The notes: generated by a model not told the origin, from the letters alone. A DNA stretch of 64,000 bases from JACKDX01 sp964640175 (GCA_964640175.1 CAZXFW010000003.1:124001-188000); one strand, 5' to 3'. Counted from the stretch's first letter, positions 41,178 to 51,398 are shown. Translations and numbers: made by a program.

Positions 41178-43970
41178 TCACCCTGTGTTGCGAAGCCCCT
41201 GAGCTACTCCATTGAGGGTCGTACTAAGCGCGCTATTCAAGAGTGCCAATTCCTTTGAATCTTCTTTAAGCCCCCTCTTACGCTCCATAAATACAACTTG
41301 CAGCAGCGACAATGGGTCCACATAGGGGTCACGCAAAAGCAATGTGCTTTCCAGGGTGGGCTGATGCTCTAAAAGACGACGCTGCTTCTTGATAGCCAAA
41401 ATGGCATCCACCGTGGCCTGGAATTCCTTTTGAAGCACCTCGAAAAGTCCTAAGGAGCCTCCAAGCTCCTCCACATAAAGCCGGGCAATGTCAATATCCA
41501 CCTTCGAGCACACCATCTCGACCTTACCCACAAGATCATCGAAAAATGGCCACACTTCAGCCATCCGCTGCAGCTCCTCAAGCCCCCCAGGAGTTGCGAT
41601 GGTTTCTTGTAGCGCAGAGCCGACACCCAACCAACCTGGCAAAATCAGTCGGTTCTGCATCCATCCAAATACCCATGGGATTGCACGCATTCCTTGCAAC
41701 GCGCCGGTGCCATGCTGACGATAGGCAGGACGGGAGCCGAAGTGCACATAGGCCAACTCTTCAACTGGAGTACACTTCAGAAACAGCTCATACAAAGCCT
41801 TGTCTTCATGAACCAGTTTACGAAACACACGCAGAGCAGTCTCTGACAACACATGCATACGTGTTTCAAATCGGTCTTCTTCACCCGGAGCTAATTGTTC
41901 ACGCCAATCATTAAACATCGAAAGCACCGTCCCGGCGAGCGTAACTTCAAGAGTGCGTTCCGCTAACGATAGAATGCCATATTTCTGGGAGATGACTTCT
42001 CCTTGTTCCGTGATCTTAACTCGGCTGCCAATCGTGCCGGGAGGAAGCGCTGAAAGTGCTCGAAATACTGGAGACCCTCCTCCACGTCCTACTGTTCCAC
42101 CGCGCCCATGAAAGAGCTCCTGTGTCACACCTGCAGCTTTGCACACATGCGAAAGATCGCGTTGCGTACAATACAAGGCCCACGACGACGTTAATAATCC
42201 GGCATCTTTGGCTGAATCAGAATACCCTAACATCACTTCTTGGCGCATGCCGCGAGCCACGAGTTGCCGGGCATATACCTCGCTTGCAAACAAACGTTGC
42301 ATGATGGGAGCAGCGTTTTTAAGATCATCAAGTGTTTCAAATAAAGGCACAACGTCCAATGATGACTCCGGTGGATCCGAAGCCAAATTCACCAAGCCCG
42401 CCTCTCTTGCCAGAAGCAACACACGTAATAGATCCTCAGACGACTTGGCCATTGAAATAATGTATGTACTGGCAGCCTCAGGACTTACTTGCTGATGAAT
42501 GCGCTTGATTGCCTTGAAGGTTTCCACAACATTTTCGCTACGCTCAGATAATTTTTGCAGCGGTCCAATAAGCGGGCGAGTGCCCAATAGTTCTCGCTCT
42601 AGGGCCTGATAATCAAAGTCAGGCTGTTTCAACGTAGCCGCAATTTCTTCGAACGCACGAGCATGCTCATAGGCATCGTTGCGAACATCCATGCAAAACC
42701 CATAAAACCCTAACATACGCACACGGATCATTAAGGGGTTCAACAATGTCTGCCTAGCACCCGTAGCCCCTGCATTTTTAAGCGCTTCATCAATTAGAGC
42801 TAGATCATGTTCAAATTCAGAGGCGTTCGCATAGGCTGCACGAAACGCACCCGATCGATGGGCACTGTACGCTTCAAGTTGCTTTTGTGTTTGCTCTAGG
42901 CGTGCACGAATAAAACTGAGCTTTAATCGAATGGGTTCGTCAGCGTCTCGACGTTGATTTTTCTGCCAGACATCCGGCAGAACCTTGCTGTCTGTTTCAA
43001 TGGATGCACGCAGACTTGGAGGGACGGATACGATGCGATCTGATAACGAAAGCCTCTCAATCAGATCCGCAATTGCCCCAATGTATTTCCCTAAAACACT
43101 GTATGACGAGCGTCGAGCTGCTTCTTCCGTAATTTCAGGGGTAACATACGGATTCCCGTCCCGATCACCGCCAACCCAACTGCCAAAAGACAATGCCAGA
43201 GGGGTACCCAAATCTTTTCCAAAAATCGCAGCAAAACCCTCTTGCAGATGTTCTATAACCTGTGCACTCACATCAAAAAGGCGATCTTCAAAATACCAAA
43301 GGACGTTACCTACCTCGTCCATCACTTGTAATCGATCATGGCGCACTTCAGAGGTAAACCATAAAAGCTCCACCTCAGCTTCCAAGGCAGCTTCAACTTC
43401 AACGCGGCGCGTAGGCGTTGCCTGATCCCTTTCCAAAAGTAACTGCGCCACCCTATCCTGCAATGACAACACTGTACGTCTGGTGGCTTCTGTCGGGTGC
43501 GCGGTCAACACCGGACGTACTGTCACGTGAGAGATGGCATCCATCACTGTCTCAGCCGAATGCCCTCGATCCTTAAGCTCTTGCAACACTCGTCGCATGG
43601 AGCCGAGTTCAACATCTTGATAATCTTCTGGTTGCGCTAATCGATCACCGCTACGCCGAACACGTTGCACTTGCTCTGCAGTATTGATCAGCAAAAAGAA
43701 CAACGTAAAAGCCCGCGCGACTTTAGCAGCAGTAGAAAGATCTAATTCCTGAACCTCGGAAAATATGTTTTGCAGCGACGGCGCGCCTTCTTCTCCTCGC
43801 CTGCGTGCTCGACATGACGTACGCAGCCCCTCTACCGCTTCAAAACAACGATCCCCCTCTAGACGCCGAATAACTCGACCCAAGGCAGAGGCGAGCCAGC
43901 GAACGTCCCCATGCAAACTGCGATCCGGGGTGGCTGAAGTTAAGGTGGTAAGCGTAGAAGGACTAGTCAT
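41178..43970 (-). CDS. ppc: Phosphoenolpyruvate carboxylase
   Basis: 930 residues from ATG 43970; an upstream in-frame start at 44054 would overlap the rhodanese gene and gives an unlikely Arg/Cys-rich lead. Adds bicarbonate to phosphoenolpyruvate to make oxaloacetate. Signature VRPVLTAHPTEATRRTV with the catalytic His, SFGSWVGGDRDGNPYVT, MLGYSDSAKDAG, FHGRGGTVGRGGGS, the KYG segment after GEVISQ, and the conserved C-terminal RNTG. No clear Shine-Dalgarno at the chosen start. Confidence 0.96.
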   Translation of the reverse strand: MTSPSTLTTLTSATPDRSLHGDVRWLASALGRVIRRLEGDRCFEAVEGLRTSCRARRRGEEGAPSLQNIFSEVQELDLSTAAKVARAFTLFFLLINTAEQVQRVRRSGDRLAQPEDYQDVELGSMRRVLQELKDRGHSAETVMDAISHVTVRPVLTAHPTEATRRTVLSLQDRVAQLLLERDQATPTRRVEVEAALEAEVELLWFTSEVRHDRLQVMDEVGNVLWYFEDRLFDVSAQVIEHLQEGFAAIFGKDLGTPLALSFGSWVGGDRDGNPYVTPEITEEAARRSSYSVLGKYIGAIADLIERLSLSDRIVSVPPSLRASIETDSKVLPDVWQKNQRRDADEPIRLKLSFIRARLEQTQKQLEAYSAHRSGAFRAAYANASEFEHDLALIDEALKNAGATGARQTLLNPLMIRVRMLGFYGFCMDVRNDAYEHARAFEEIAATLKQPDFDYQALERELLGTRPLIGPLQKLSERSENVVETFKAIKRIHQQVSPEAASTYIISMAKSSEDLLRVLLLAREAGLVNLASDPPESSLDVVPLFETLDDLKNAAPIMQRLFASEVYARQLVARGMRQEVMLGYSDSAKDAGLLTSSWALYCTQRDLSHVCKAAGVTQELFHGRGGTVGRGGGSPVFRALSALPPGTIGSRVKITEQGEVISQKYGILSLAERTLEVTLAGTVLSMFNDWREQLAPGEEDRFETRMHVLSETALRVFRKLVHEDKALYELFLKCTPVEELAYVHFGSRPAYRQHGTGALQGMRAIPWVFGWMQNRLILPGWLGVGSALQETIATPGGLEELQRMAEVWPFFDDLVGKVEMVCSKVDIDIARLYVEELGGSLGLFEVLQKEFQATVDAILAIKKQRRLLEHQPTLESTLLLRDPYVDPLSLLQVVFMERKRGLKEDSKELALLNSALSTTLNGVAQGLRNTG

Positions 43971-44004
43971 GTCGCACACACAAAAGGAGAGAGTGAAGCG
44001 AGTA

Positions 44005-44373
44005 TCAGTGTTCCTCGGGCAGCCCCGCCACCTGCCATGCCCGTATCCCCCCATCCATGGAAAAGACCTGGGTATAACCCATGCGCTTTAAGCTATCTGC
44101 TGCCAACGCCGAACGATACCCTCCACCACAATACAATACGATGCAAGCATGAATGTCTGGAATAAGAACCTCAATATCGCGCTCAAGTACACCACGGCCA
44201 ATATGCCTCGCCCCTTTGGCGTGGCCAGCTGCATACTCGGACTCCTCCCGCACATCCACCAGATGAACGGGCTTGCCACTGGATATCCAATGCTGGAGCT
44301 CATCCACTGAACACTCTCGAACTGAGGAGCGAATTTCGTCTACAAGAGCCAAAAACCTAGGGCTGTGATCCAT
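44005..44373 (-). CDS. Single-domain rhodanese-like protein
   Basis: 122 residues from ATG 44373 (GAGG 6 nt upstream). Rhodanese fold with VHLVDVREESEYAAGHAKGA near the start and the active-site loop YCGGGYRSALAADSL, whose Cys would carry persulfide sulfur. The end (FSMDGGIRAWQVAGLP) is typical. Cytoplasmic; acceptor unknown. Lies 34 nt upstream of ppc on the same strand. Confidence 0.92.
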   Translation of the reverse strand: MDHSPRFLALVDEIRSSVRECSVDELQHWISSGKPVHLVDVREESEYAAGHAKGARHIGRGVLERDIEVLIPDIHACIVLYCGGGYRSALAADSLKRMGYTQVFSMDGGIRAWQVAGLPEEH

Positions 44374-44518
44374 AAATACCTCGGAGTTATAACCACAACA
44401 TGGACGCACAGGCTAGTATAAGCGTGCCTTTTGTTTCGACAAGACTACGCCCGGAAGCACCCTGAGCGGTAGCTGCCACGAACTTCTAAGTTTGCTATGG
44501 TCCAATCTACGGATTTTC

Positions 44519-45556
44519 ATGCCAACTTCTCACCATTTTGCCTCACAAGATCCTTTTCTGCGACGCTGGATACGCCGGTTCATCTCCATGGGAGTTTGTA
44601 CCTTCTTGCTGATAACAATCGTCGCAGCATTTCCTCAGATCTTAGTACTTACCTTATTGATCGATGCATTTCGGCAAACCCAGTTTGCCTCAACGCGAAC
44701 TTTTCTGTTTATCACGTTATATCTCCTGTCGGAGGCCTACGGTGTGGTGGGAGCCGCTGGATTATGGTTCAGTCATAAAATTCTGAAATGCGGCAACACT
44801 GAGGATTACATATCACGAAATTATGAACTTCAATGGCGCTGGGCCTATTTGTTAGTAGAGGCTTCAAGCCGGATTTTCAACCTGACATGGCATATCGAAG
44901 ATGATCCTAAGCGTGCCGCAGGACCAGCGCTTATCTTCATGCGACATAGCAGCTTGGGGGACACCCTCATGCCCATACGTGTTCTTTCTCACCCTTACCG
45001 TCTACGTTTGCGCTATGTGCTGAAGAAGGAATTATTATGGGACCCCTCCATCGACATCGTCGGACAACGTTTGTCTAATTTTTTTGTTGATCGTCAAAGC
45101 AAACGTCGCATGTCACAAATGAAAGCAATGCAGTCCATGGTGACAGATTTGAAAACCAATGAAGCTGCGTTGATTTACCCAGAAGGCACCAGAGCAACAC
45201 CTGAAAAACGTAACCGAATTATAGACGAACTTGAACGTACTGGAAAGTCACGCCAGCTCGCGTATGCTAAGTCTCTGAAACACCTGCTTCCTCCACGATT
45301 GGGCGGCGCGATGACATTTTTGGCAAGTGCACCCAAAACCGACGTCATTTTCTGTGCGCACCATGGATTCGAAGGGGCTGCACAGCTTTCAGACCTGTGG
45401 CACGACCACATTATCGGCAAAACCATTCGGGTAAAGTTTTGGCGAGTCCCCCACACTGACATTCCCACAAACCTGCAGGATAAACGCCGATGGTTTCTTG
45501 AACAATGGGCTAGCTTGGACACATGGGTGCAGCAGCAATTCGACCAACATGACTGA
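44519..45556 (+). CDS. PlsC-type acyltransferase, membrane protein
   Basis: 345 residues from ATG 44519 (a TTG at 44492 is also in frame). Two hydrophobic helices (about 26-48 and 54-82) and an LPLAT domain with the catalytic HxxxxD in FMRHSSLGDTLMP and the substrate motif LIYPEGTRATPEKRN. Related to 1-acylglycerol-3-phosphate acyltransferases of the long LCLAT/Tafazzin-like branch. Its last 8 nt overlap the start of the helicase gene, though the two have no obvious functional link. Confidence 0.85.
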   Translation: MPTSHHFASQDPFLRRWIRRFISMGVCTFLLITIVAAFPQILVLTLLIDAFRQTQFASTRTFLFITLYLLSEAYGVVGAAGLWFSHKILKCGNTEDYISRNYELQWRWAYLLVEASSRIFNLTWHIEDDPKRAAGPALIFMRHSSLGDTLMPIRVLSHPYRLRLRYVLKKELLWDPSIDIVGQRLSNFFVDRQSKRRMSQMKAMQSMVTDLKTNEAALIYPEGTRATPEKRNRIIDELERTGKSRQLAYAKSLKHLLPPRLGGAMTFLASAPKTDVIFCAHHGFEGAAQLSDLWHDHIIGKTIRVKFWRVPHTDIPTNLQDKRRWFLEQWASLDTWVQQQFDQHD

Positions 45557-48500
45557 CTTGTATGATTTTAAAAATGACACCGTCTTACGGGCTAGCGCGG
45601 GCACAGGAAAAACAGAAGCTTTAACCGGACAATACTTAAGGCTCATTACAGGTGCAACCAACTTTGGGAAGCCTATTCATCCGAGGCGGATAGTCGCCGT
45701 TACCTTCACAGAAAAAGCTGCAGCCGAAATGCGTCACCGAATATACCGCGCACTTCGGGACATTGAGCTTGACGTACCAACTGAAAAATCTCTCTTTTCG
45801 GTGCGTCAACTTCGCGAAGCCCTACGCATCAAAAACATTCAGATAACGCCTGAAGATGCATCGTCATGGATTGACGCTCTCGCTACCGCACGCATCATGA
45901 CGATTCATGCATTTTGTTTGTCATTGTTGCAGAGCCATGCCACGGCCATCGGAATCGACCCCCAATTCGAAGTGTTGAATGAAGAACGCGCCACAGTCTT
46001 GTTAGAACAGTGCATCACACAAATCCTACTGCAACGGCTTGAGAAAACCGATGAATTACTTGACACATTGCTAAACGAACTTGGAGGATTTCAACCTCTC
46101 GTAGGCCAAGGACTGGTTACAACGATTGCGCGCTTATACCAAAGCGTACGTGAATTTGAGAGTGATTTTAGTAGCCTCGCAACACAGGGTCTCTTTAATG
46201 CGAAACGCTATTCGGCCCTACTAAACACAGCGACTCAAACTCTCGACATGCACACTACAGATGATCTATCCGCAGCATGGAAGCGTCTGCTGCATGCTCA
46301 TCAAGCCATCCTTACGGATAAGATAAAGGGGGCTCAAAAAGCAGTTTTACACCGCGTGCAAGAGTGCATTGAGACACTTGCCGCTGCTTATCCACACGGT
46401 CCACCTACGCTACCCGACTTATTCAGCGCGAGCGCTTCACTCGCCGCAGCATTCCAGACAAGTCAGTTGGTCAACAGTGAGCCTGCGGCGAGTGTGAGGG
46501 AGGCCATTGCGACACTGTGGATCTTGCCTCAGACGAGCGCCCGTGCGGCACTGTTCATCGACATCCTTAAGGCATTGCATGCAAAATATACTGATCTTAA
46601 GCAAACCCAAGGAGTGCTTGATTACCAAGATCTCACTCTAGGCGCTCGTAATCTTCTCAAACATCATCCAGACATACGGCAACATATTCATAAGAGCATC
46701 GATGTGTTGTTGGTTGATGAATTTCAAGACACAAATGCAGCCCAACGAGATATTGTCCAAATGGTCACCGGGAATTTCGATCATTCATCGGATTCCTTAA
46801 ACACCTTCGGCGATCAAGCCTCACGACTTTTCGTCGTTGGCGATCGAAAGCAATCTATTTATGGATTTCGTGGCGCAGATGTCACTGTCTTTGAGGACTT
46901 TGTAAACGCGATGGAACAACGTGGTGCACAAAGCAGTGCGCTTCAGACAAGTTATCGAAGTTCTCCTGATTTATTGACTGCCTTGAATCTATTAAGCGAA
47001 GCCGTTTTGAAGCCATCATCACAAGAGCGCTCAGACATTCAATTTGATAACTCAGATACACTCATTCCCCCAGAGTCTCCTTCTCTTGCTCTGACTCAGC
47101 CCTTTTCGCCAGTAGAATTATTGGGAGATCCCCAAAGCACCGCCAATCCCAATACCGAAGCGGATTGGATTGCAGCTCGCGCTGCTGAACTGGCGACCTC
47201 AGAAAGCATGCCATGTATTAGAGAAAACGGCTCTCTTCGAGCACCACGTTTTGCGGACATGGCATTACTTTTGCCTCGATTTACGCACGTTCAAACGTAT
47301 CTCAGCGCATTGCAAAAATTTGGAGTGCCTTTCGTTGTTGTTCGAAGCAAAGGGCTGATGGCAGGTGCAGAGGCTCGCGATATTGTGAGCATGTGCAAAG
47401 TGCTTCTTAACAATTACAGTTCACTTGATCTTTTGGCAGTGCTCCGATCTCCACTGTGCACGCTTTCGGATCCAACCTTAGCAAGACTTGCGTCATCACT
47501 CGTTCCGTCCGATGATCTCGTGGGCTCTTTGTATTTTTTAAGAGTAAAACATCTGGATTCAGAAGAAGAAACTCGTTTTAATCATTGCAGAACTGTACTC
47601 GCGCGCTTACAAGGAAACGTAGAGACTTTAGGCTTAGGCCGAGCCCTGTCTTTACTTCTTAGCCAATGCCAGTATGGCGCTGTTCTTGCAGGCCTACCTT
47701 CAGCCCATCAAAGACTAACTAACCTTGACCGCCTGGTACATGAGATCGAGTCTCGAGAACAGCTTGGCGAAAATCCCCACGCCATTTTGCAAGATCTCAA
47801 AAGGCCCCAACAATTAGGCACCAATGACTATGAAAGCTCTGCGGCGCTTGAAGGCGCGGACGTGTTATCCGTCATGACAGTCCATCAAGCCAAAGGGCTA
47901 GAATTTCCTATCGTGTTTGCGGCCGATCTGGGGCGTAAGCTTCCTGCAGTCGCTTCAGCTGCTATCTACGATCCAGCTCCAGATGCTGGCCTATCTGTCG
48001 TAGTCCATGCAAACCAAAAAGCACATCACGATATTCATTCCAAAAAGATCAACGAACAATTAAGGCACCGACACGCCGCCGAACAGAAACGACTTTTTTA
48101 CGTTCAAATCACACGTGCACGCGATCGACTCATCCTTAGTGGGAAAAACCTCGGCATCATGAAAACGCTCATGGACACTGCCGTCCCTAAGCTCTTGGAA
48201 AGTGGCCTTATGGTTCGAGTTCTTCCCGAATTGACTCCTAAGACGAATGCATCCATGTCAACACTGACTGCCGAGCAGCCTTCAGCAGTCTTTCCACAGA
48301 GAAATTCACCCTCGGCCACGCCTCAACCAAGTCGATGCATTGATATATCTGTAACTGCACTGCAAGACTTTGCACTTTGCCCACGTCGTTACCGGGCTGC
48401 GCATGTATTACGCCTTCCTCAACACCCCTATCTGGAACCTTCCAATTCTAGCCAACTTGATTCGGTAGATCCACGAGAACGCGGAACATGGTTTCATGTT

Positions 48501-49097
48501 GTCTTAGAGCGCATCGATTTTGCCTCAGCTGCACAGAGCCCTGAAAAAGAAGCCCATCAGGCCATACATACTCTTCCTCAAACGCTGCAAGAGGATCTAC
48601 ATCCAAAACTTTTAACTTTTTTAAAATCCGACTACATCAAAGAGGTTTCCACAGCCACGTCACTTCATCGGGAAGTCCCGTTTGTGCTTCATGTAACCAC
48701 TCCATCGGTACACACAAACATTCATGGTCAGATCGATCTCTTTTGGAAAAACAAAGAAACCTGGGATCTCATTGACTACAAAGCGACACGTCCTAAAGAT
48801 AATACTACGCCACTCGCCCCTTACACATTTCAACTGGACGTGTATGCACTCGCACTGCACCAACATACAGCCGGATCCGAAGCCATCATGCGGGGTATTC
48901 AATTCCTTGATGGGAAAACACGCATGCCCATATTCATAGAAGAATCATTTGACGCGGCGAACGTTAAATCCAACCTTGAACATCTGTCATCCCAGATGCA
49001 CACGGCTCAACATACAGGCAAGTACGCTGGGAAGCCTATCGAATACTGTGACAGCATCGCATGTGGATATCGCTGGCTATGCCACCCCAAAACTTAA
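45549..49097 (+). CDS. AddA/RecB-like UvrD-family helicase-nuclease
   Basis: 1182 residues from ATG 45549. Superfamily 1A helicase motifs are all present: Walker A ASAGTGKT (15-22), TFTEKAAAEMRHRI, the DExx box VDEFQDTN (about 388), VGDRKQSIYGFRGADV, MTVHQAKGLEFPIVF (about 775) and LFYVQITRARDRL (about 847). The C-terminal 270 residues are a PD-(D/E)xK nuclease with GQIDLFW and LIDYKA. Cysteines at FALCPRRY and in YCDSIACGYRWLCH bracket the nuclease as in the iron-sulfur staple of AddB/Cas4-type nucleases. Probably a double-strand-break end-processing enzyme; no AddB partner lies nearby. Confidence 0.9.
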   Translation: MTDLYDFKNDTVLRASAGTGKTEALTGQYLRLITGATNFGKPIHPRRIVAVTFTEKAAAEMRHRIYRALRDIELDVPTEKSLFSVRQLREALRIKNIQITPEDASSWIDALATARIMTIHAFCLSLLQSHATAIGIDPQFEVLNEERATVLLEQCITQILLQRLEKTDELLDTLLNELGGFQPLVGQGLVTTIARLYQSVREFESDFSSLATQGLFNAKRYSALLNTATQTLDMHTTDDLSAAWKRLLHAHQAILTDKIKGAQKAVLHRVQECIETLAAAYPHGPPTLPDLFSASASLAAAFQTSQLVNSEPAASVREAIATLWILPQTSARAALFIDILKALHAKYTDLKQTQGVLDYQDLTLGARNLLKHHPDIRQHIHKSIDVLLVDEFQDTNAAQRDIVQMVTGNFDHSSDSLNTFGDQASRLFVVGDRKQSIYGFRGADVTVFEDFVNAMEQRGAQSSALQTSYRSSPDLLTALNLLSEAVLKPSSQERSDIQFDNSDTLIPPESPSLALTQPFSPVELLGDPQSTANPNTEADWIAARAAELATSESMPCIRENGSLRAPRFADMALLLPRFTHVQTYLSALQKFGVPFVVVRSKGLMAGAEARDIVSMCKVLLNNYSSLDLLAVLRSPLCTLSDPTLARLASSLVPSDDLVGSLYFLRVKHLDSEEETRFNHCRTVLARLQGNVETLGLGRALSLLLSQCQYGAVLAGLPSAHQRLTNLDRLVHEIESREQLGENPHAILQDLKRPQQLGTNDYESSAALEGADVLSVMTVHQAKGLEFPIVFAADLGRKLPAVASAAIYDPAPDAGLSVVVHANQKAHHDIHSKKINEQLRHRHAAEQKRLFYVQITRARDRLILSGKNLGIMKTLMDTAVPKLLESGLMVRVLPELTPKTNASMSTLTAEQPSAVFPQRNSPSATPQPSRCIDISVTALQDFALCPRRYRAAHVLRLPQHPYLEPSNSSQLDSVDPRERGTWFHVVLERIDFASAAQSPEKEAHQAIHTLPQTLQEDLHPKLLTFLKSDYIKEVSTATSLHREVPFVLHVTTPSVHTNIHGQIDLFWKNKETWDLIDYKATRPKDNTTPLAPYTFQLDVYALALHQHTAGSEAIMRGIQFLDGKTRMPIFIEESFDAANVKSNLEHLSSQMHTAQHTGKYAGKPIEYCDSIACGYRWLCHPKT

Positions 49098-49741
49098 TGC
49101 CCGGAGTATGAGCCATACACAGAGCCGATCCCTTTTAGCCCAAATTCCACAATAACTTCAGCAACTTGTTGCACATCGAGCGGCTTGGCAAAATCACTCA
49201 TAACAAGATCTTCGATCACCTGTTTCACTAAACCGAGCACACATGAAGCCGCAATATTCTCATCCAGTTCACGAATCATCCCAAGGCGTTGACCGTTGGA
49301 AATCGATTCGCCAATAAATTGCCTCACATTGATATAAAAATTATTCAGTATTTCCCGCGCCTCTGCATCAAGGCTCACTGCTTCACGAACAACAATCGTT
49401 GCCAAAGCCCGATCATCAACCGCGGTTTGTAAGATGCGACCCACTGCATCCACCAATTGCTTATCCAGAGGCGCAGCATCCGGGCTTGTATCTACACCCA
49501 TAACGCTGCTACGTAACCTCAAAAGCAACTCTTTGAGCAAACCCAAAAACAATTCTCCTTTGCTTTTGAAGTAAAGATAGAATGTCCCTCGCGCAATTCC
49601 CGCCGCAGCAATCACATCAGAGATACGTGTTTGATGAAATCCCTTGGCTGCAAATACGTCTGTTGCAGACTTTAAGATTTGCGCGCGCCGTTTATCACGA
49701 TTTAAATTGGTCCGGTGTGACCTAATCGTCTCAACTCTCAT
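49094..49741 (-). CDS. TetR-family transcriptional regulator of the lipid operon
   Basis: 215 residues. N-terminal helix-turn-helix (about 18-64): ILKSATDVFAAKGFHQTRIS, then AAGIARGTFYLYFKSKGELF. The C-terminal ligand domain is all-helical and resembles fatty-acid-responsive TetR regulators. Last gene of the eleven-gene leftward operon, overlapping plsC by 4 nt; it probably senses an acyl-CoA or lipid intermediate. A perfect palindrome at 60676-60689, upstream of the first gene, is a candidate operator. Its stop codon overlaps the stop of the convergent helicase gene by 3 nt. Confidence 0.9.
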   Translation of the reverse strand: MRVETIRSHRTNLNRDKRRAQILKSATDVFAAKGFHQTRISDVIAAAGIARGTFYLYFKSKGELFLGLLKELLLRLRSSVMGVDTSPDAAPLDKQLVDAVGRILQTAVDDRALATIVVREAVSLDAEAREILNNFYINVRQFIGESISNGQRLGMIRELDENIAASCVLGLVKQVIEDLVMSDFAKPLDVQQVAEVIVEFGLKGIGSVYGSYSGH

Positions 49742-50502
49742 TCCACCTCTCCCAGGGAGCGGCTTTCCCAGTACTGATCCACATGTGTTGTAATTGTCTG
49801 CTTGACCAAACGTGCAACTTCTCCAAGCTCACGCCGTTGAAGCCCTCGGGTGGGAATGGGCTTACCAACATGAACAGTGACTTGATGTCCAGGACGAATA
49901 AGCAACGAACCTTTTCTCATAACATCGTACATTCCAGTCACAGCCACTGGGACAATCGGCACACCAAGCTCCCATGCTAAATAGAATCCACCCTTCCTAA
50001 ATCGTCCAACACGACCATCGAGCGTGCGCGTCCCTTCAGGAAACATTAAAATCGAATCACCCTGTGAAACCCGGTCGCGCATGCATTCTAACAAACGCTC
50101 AAGTTGCTGTTTTTCTCCAACACGAACGGGTATCGTTCCACGGGCTTTCATAAACCAGCCATACACGGGATAGTTGAAGTGTTTTTCCAGCTCCATGCCT
50201 TGCAATCGATGGCCAGGAACCGCCCACGCTAAAACACCATAGTCCAAATGATTGGTGTGATTTTGCATGAACACATAAGGGGTATGTGGATCGACATCTG
50301 GATGCACAATGGCTCGCCATGTGTTGCCAGTGAACGCTACTTGGCCTCGGCACTGTAGGCGCACAAACCATTCTAAATTTCGTTTGCCTGAAAGCTTCCA
50401 ATACAACGTCAAAAACATCATAGTCGGCACAGCCCATGCAAGCCCTGCTGCCCAGAGCACTGTCGAAACGACATAGTCTTTGATCACTTTCAGCATTTTC
50501 AT
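49738..50502 (-). CDS. 1-acylglycerol-3-phosphate acyltransferase-like (PlsC family)
   Basis: 254 residues. An N-terminal hydrophobic helix (about 10-35), then the LPLAT domain with catalytic QNHTNHLDYGVL (HxxxxD), LEKHFNYPVYGWFMKARGTIPVR, the phosphate-binding FPEGTRTLDGRVG and YLAWELGVPIVPVAVTG. Transfers an acyl chain to a glycerolipid acceptor at the inner membrane. Sits between the diacylglycerol-kinase-like gene and the regulator, overlapping each by 4 nt, so it most likely acts on the product of this pathway rather than in bulk phospholipid synthesis. Confidence 0.92.
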   Translation of the reverse strand: MKMLKVIKDYVVSTVLWAAGLAWAVPTMMFLTLYWKLSGKRNLEWFVRLQCRGQVAFTGNTWRAIVHPDVDPHTPYVFMQNHTNHLDYGVLAWAVPGHRLQGMELEKHFNYPVYGWFMKARGTIPVRVGEKQQLERLLECMRDRVSQGDSILMFPEGTRTLDGRVGRFRKGGFYLAWELGVPIVPVAVTGMYDVMRKGSLLIRPGHQVTVHVGKPIPTRGLQRRELGEVARLVKQTITTHVDQYWESRSLGEVE

Positions 50503-51398
50503 GGCACTCGCAATCGCACGGCGTGAGAAAGCACCTCAAGACACCTAGGCGTAAGCATGACAACTTCACCATCAATCATCGCGGGTTGCTCACGAATATC
50601 TGAAAACCATACTTTACGCGCCTGACGCTCCCGCACCTTAGGGTGATGCACATGACTTCCCCGATAAATGTCAGGGAAAGCACGCAACAGTTGAGCCCTT
50701 CCCATAGGCATCGCATGAATCATGTCCATCAACCCATCAGCGCTGCTGGCATTCGGGGCCATGCGCATCCTTCCACCCGTGTATTGCGTATTGGAAAAAG
50801 AAAGCATGATATAGTCCACATCTTCAAACTCACCTGCTTCATCCACGCGAAGTTTACAGTGCTCTGCTTCGAGCTTCCCTAAGCTGGCAGTCACCGACAA
50901 GGCATAGCCCAGCGTACCCCATCGCGAGTAGCGTTCATTGCGCAATGCCCCCACAGTGGCACTAAATCCAAGACTGAGAAGATTAATAAAAAAAACCACG
51001 CCTTTGGCATGCTCTAAGCGTATGAGATCGCACACTTGAGAACGACCTCCAAGCACACCCATCATGGCTTGGCAAGGAGTGGTCACTCCAAAATCTCTCA
51101 AAAACGAATTACCTGTACCTAGAGGTACAACCCCAAGCTCTATGGGATCTTGCTCATAATCACGTGGGAAAAGTCCATTAATCACTTCATACGTTGTTCC
51201 ATCACCACCCATCACGATGAACTTTCGAACCCCCGCGCTGTTGGCTTCCACAGTAATCTGAGTCGCTTGCCCTGCATAATGGGTAGTCACAACGTCAAAC
51301 GACACGTCTCCTTTGCGCAGGATGTTGAGTAACTCTGGAACAAACCGAGCACAGCGTCCACCACCAGCCGTCTCGTTGACGATGACCAACGTTCGCAT
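50499..51398 (-). CDS. Diacylglycerol kinase / LCB5-family lipid kinase
   Basis: 299 residues from ATG 51398 (TAATG overlap with the upstream ligase gene). DAGK catalytic domain: VIVNETAGGGRC, the ATP-binding FIVMGGDGTTYEVINGLF, and LGVVPLGTGNSFLRDFGV, followed by the beta-sandwich part with FINLLSLGFSATVG and GLMDMI. The family phosphorylates diacylglycerol, ceramide or related lipid alcohols; in this operon the natural substrate could be an alkyl- or acyl-glycerol or a long-chain alcohol derivative. Confidence 0.9.
   Translation of the reverse strand: MRTLVIVNETAGGGRCARFVPELLNILRKGDVSFDVVTTHYAGQATQITVEANSAGVRKFIVMGGDGTTYEVINGLFPRDYEQDPIELGVVPLGTGNSFLRDFGVTTPCQAMMGVLGGRSQVCDLIRLEHAKGVVFFINLLSLGFSATVGALRNERYSRWGTLGYALSVTASLGKLEAEHCKLRVDEAGEFEDVDYIMLSFSNTQYTGGRMRMAPNASSADGLMDMIHAMPMGRAQLLRAFPDIYRGSHVHHPKVRERQARKVWFSDIREQPAMIDGEVVMLTPRCLEVLSHAVRLRVP

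Noticed and set aside
41178..44054. ppc start at 44054
   Set aside because: It would overlap the rhodanese gene and adds an Arg/Cys-rich stretch; the family-like start is ATG 43970.
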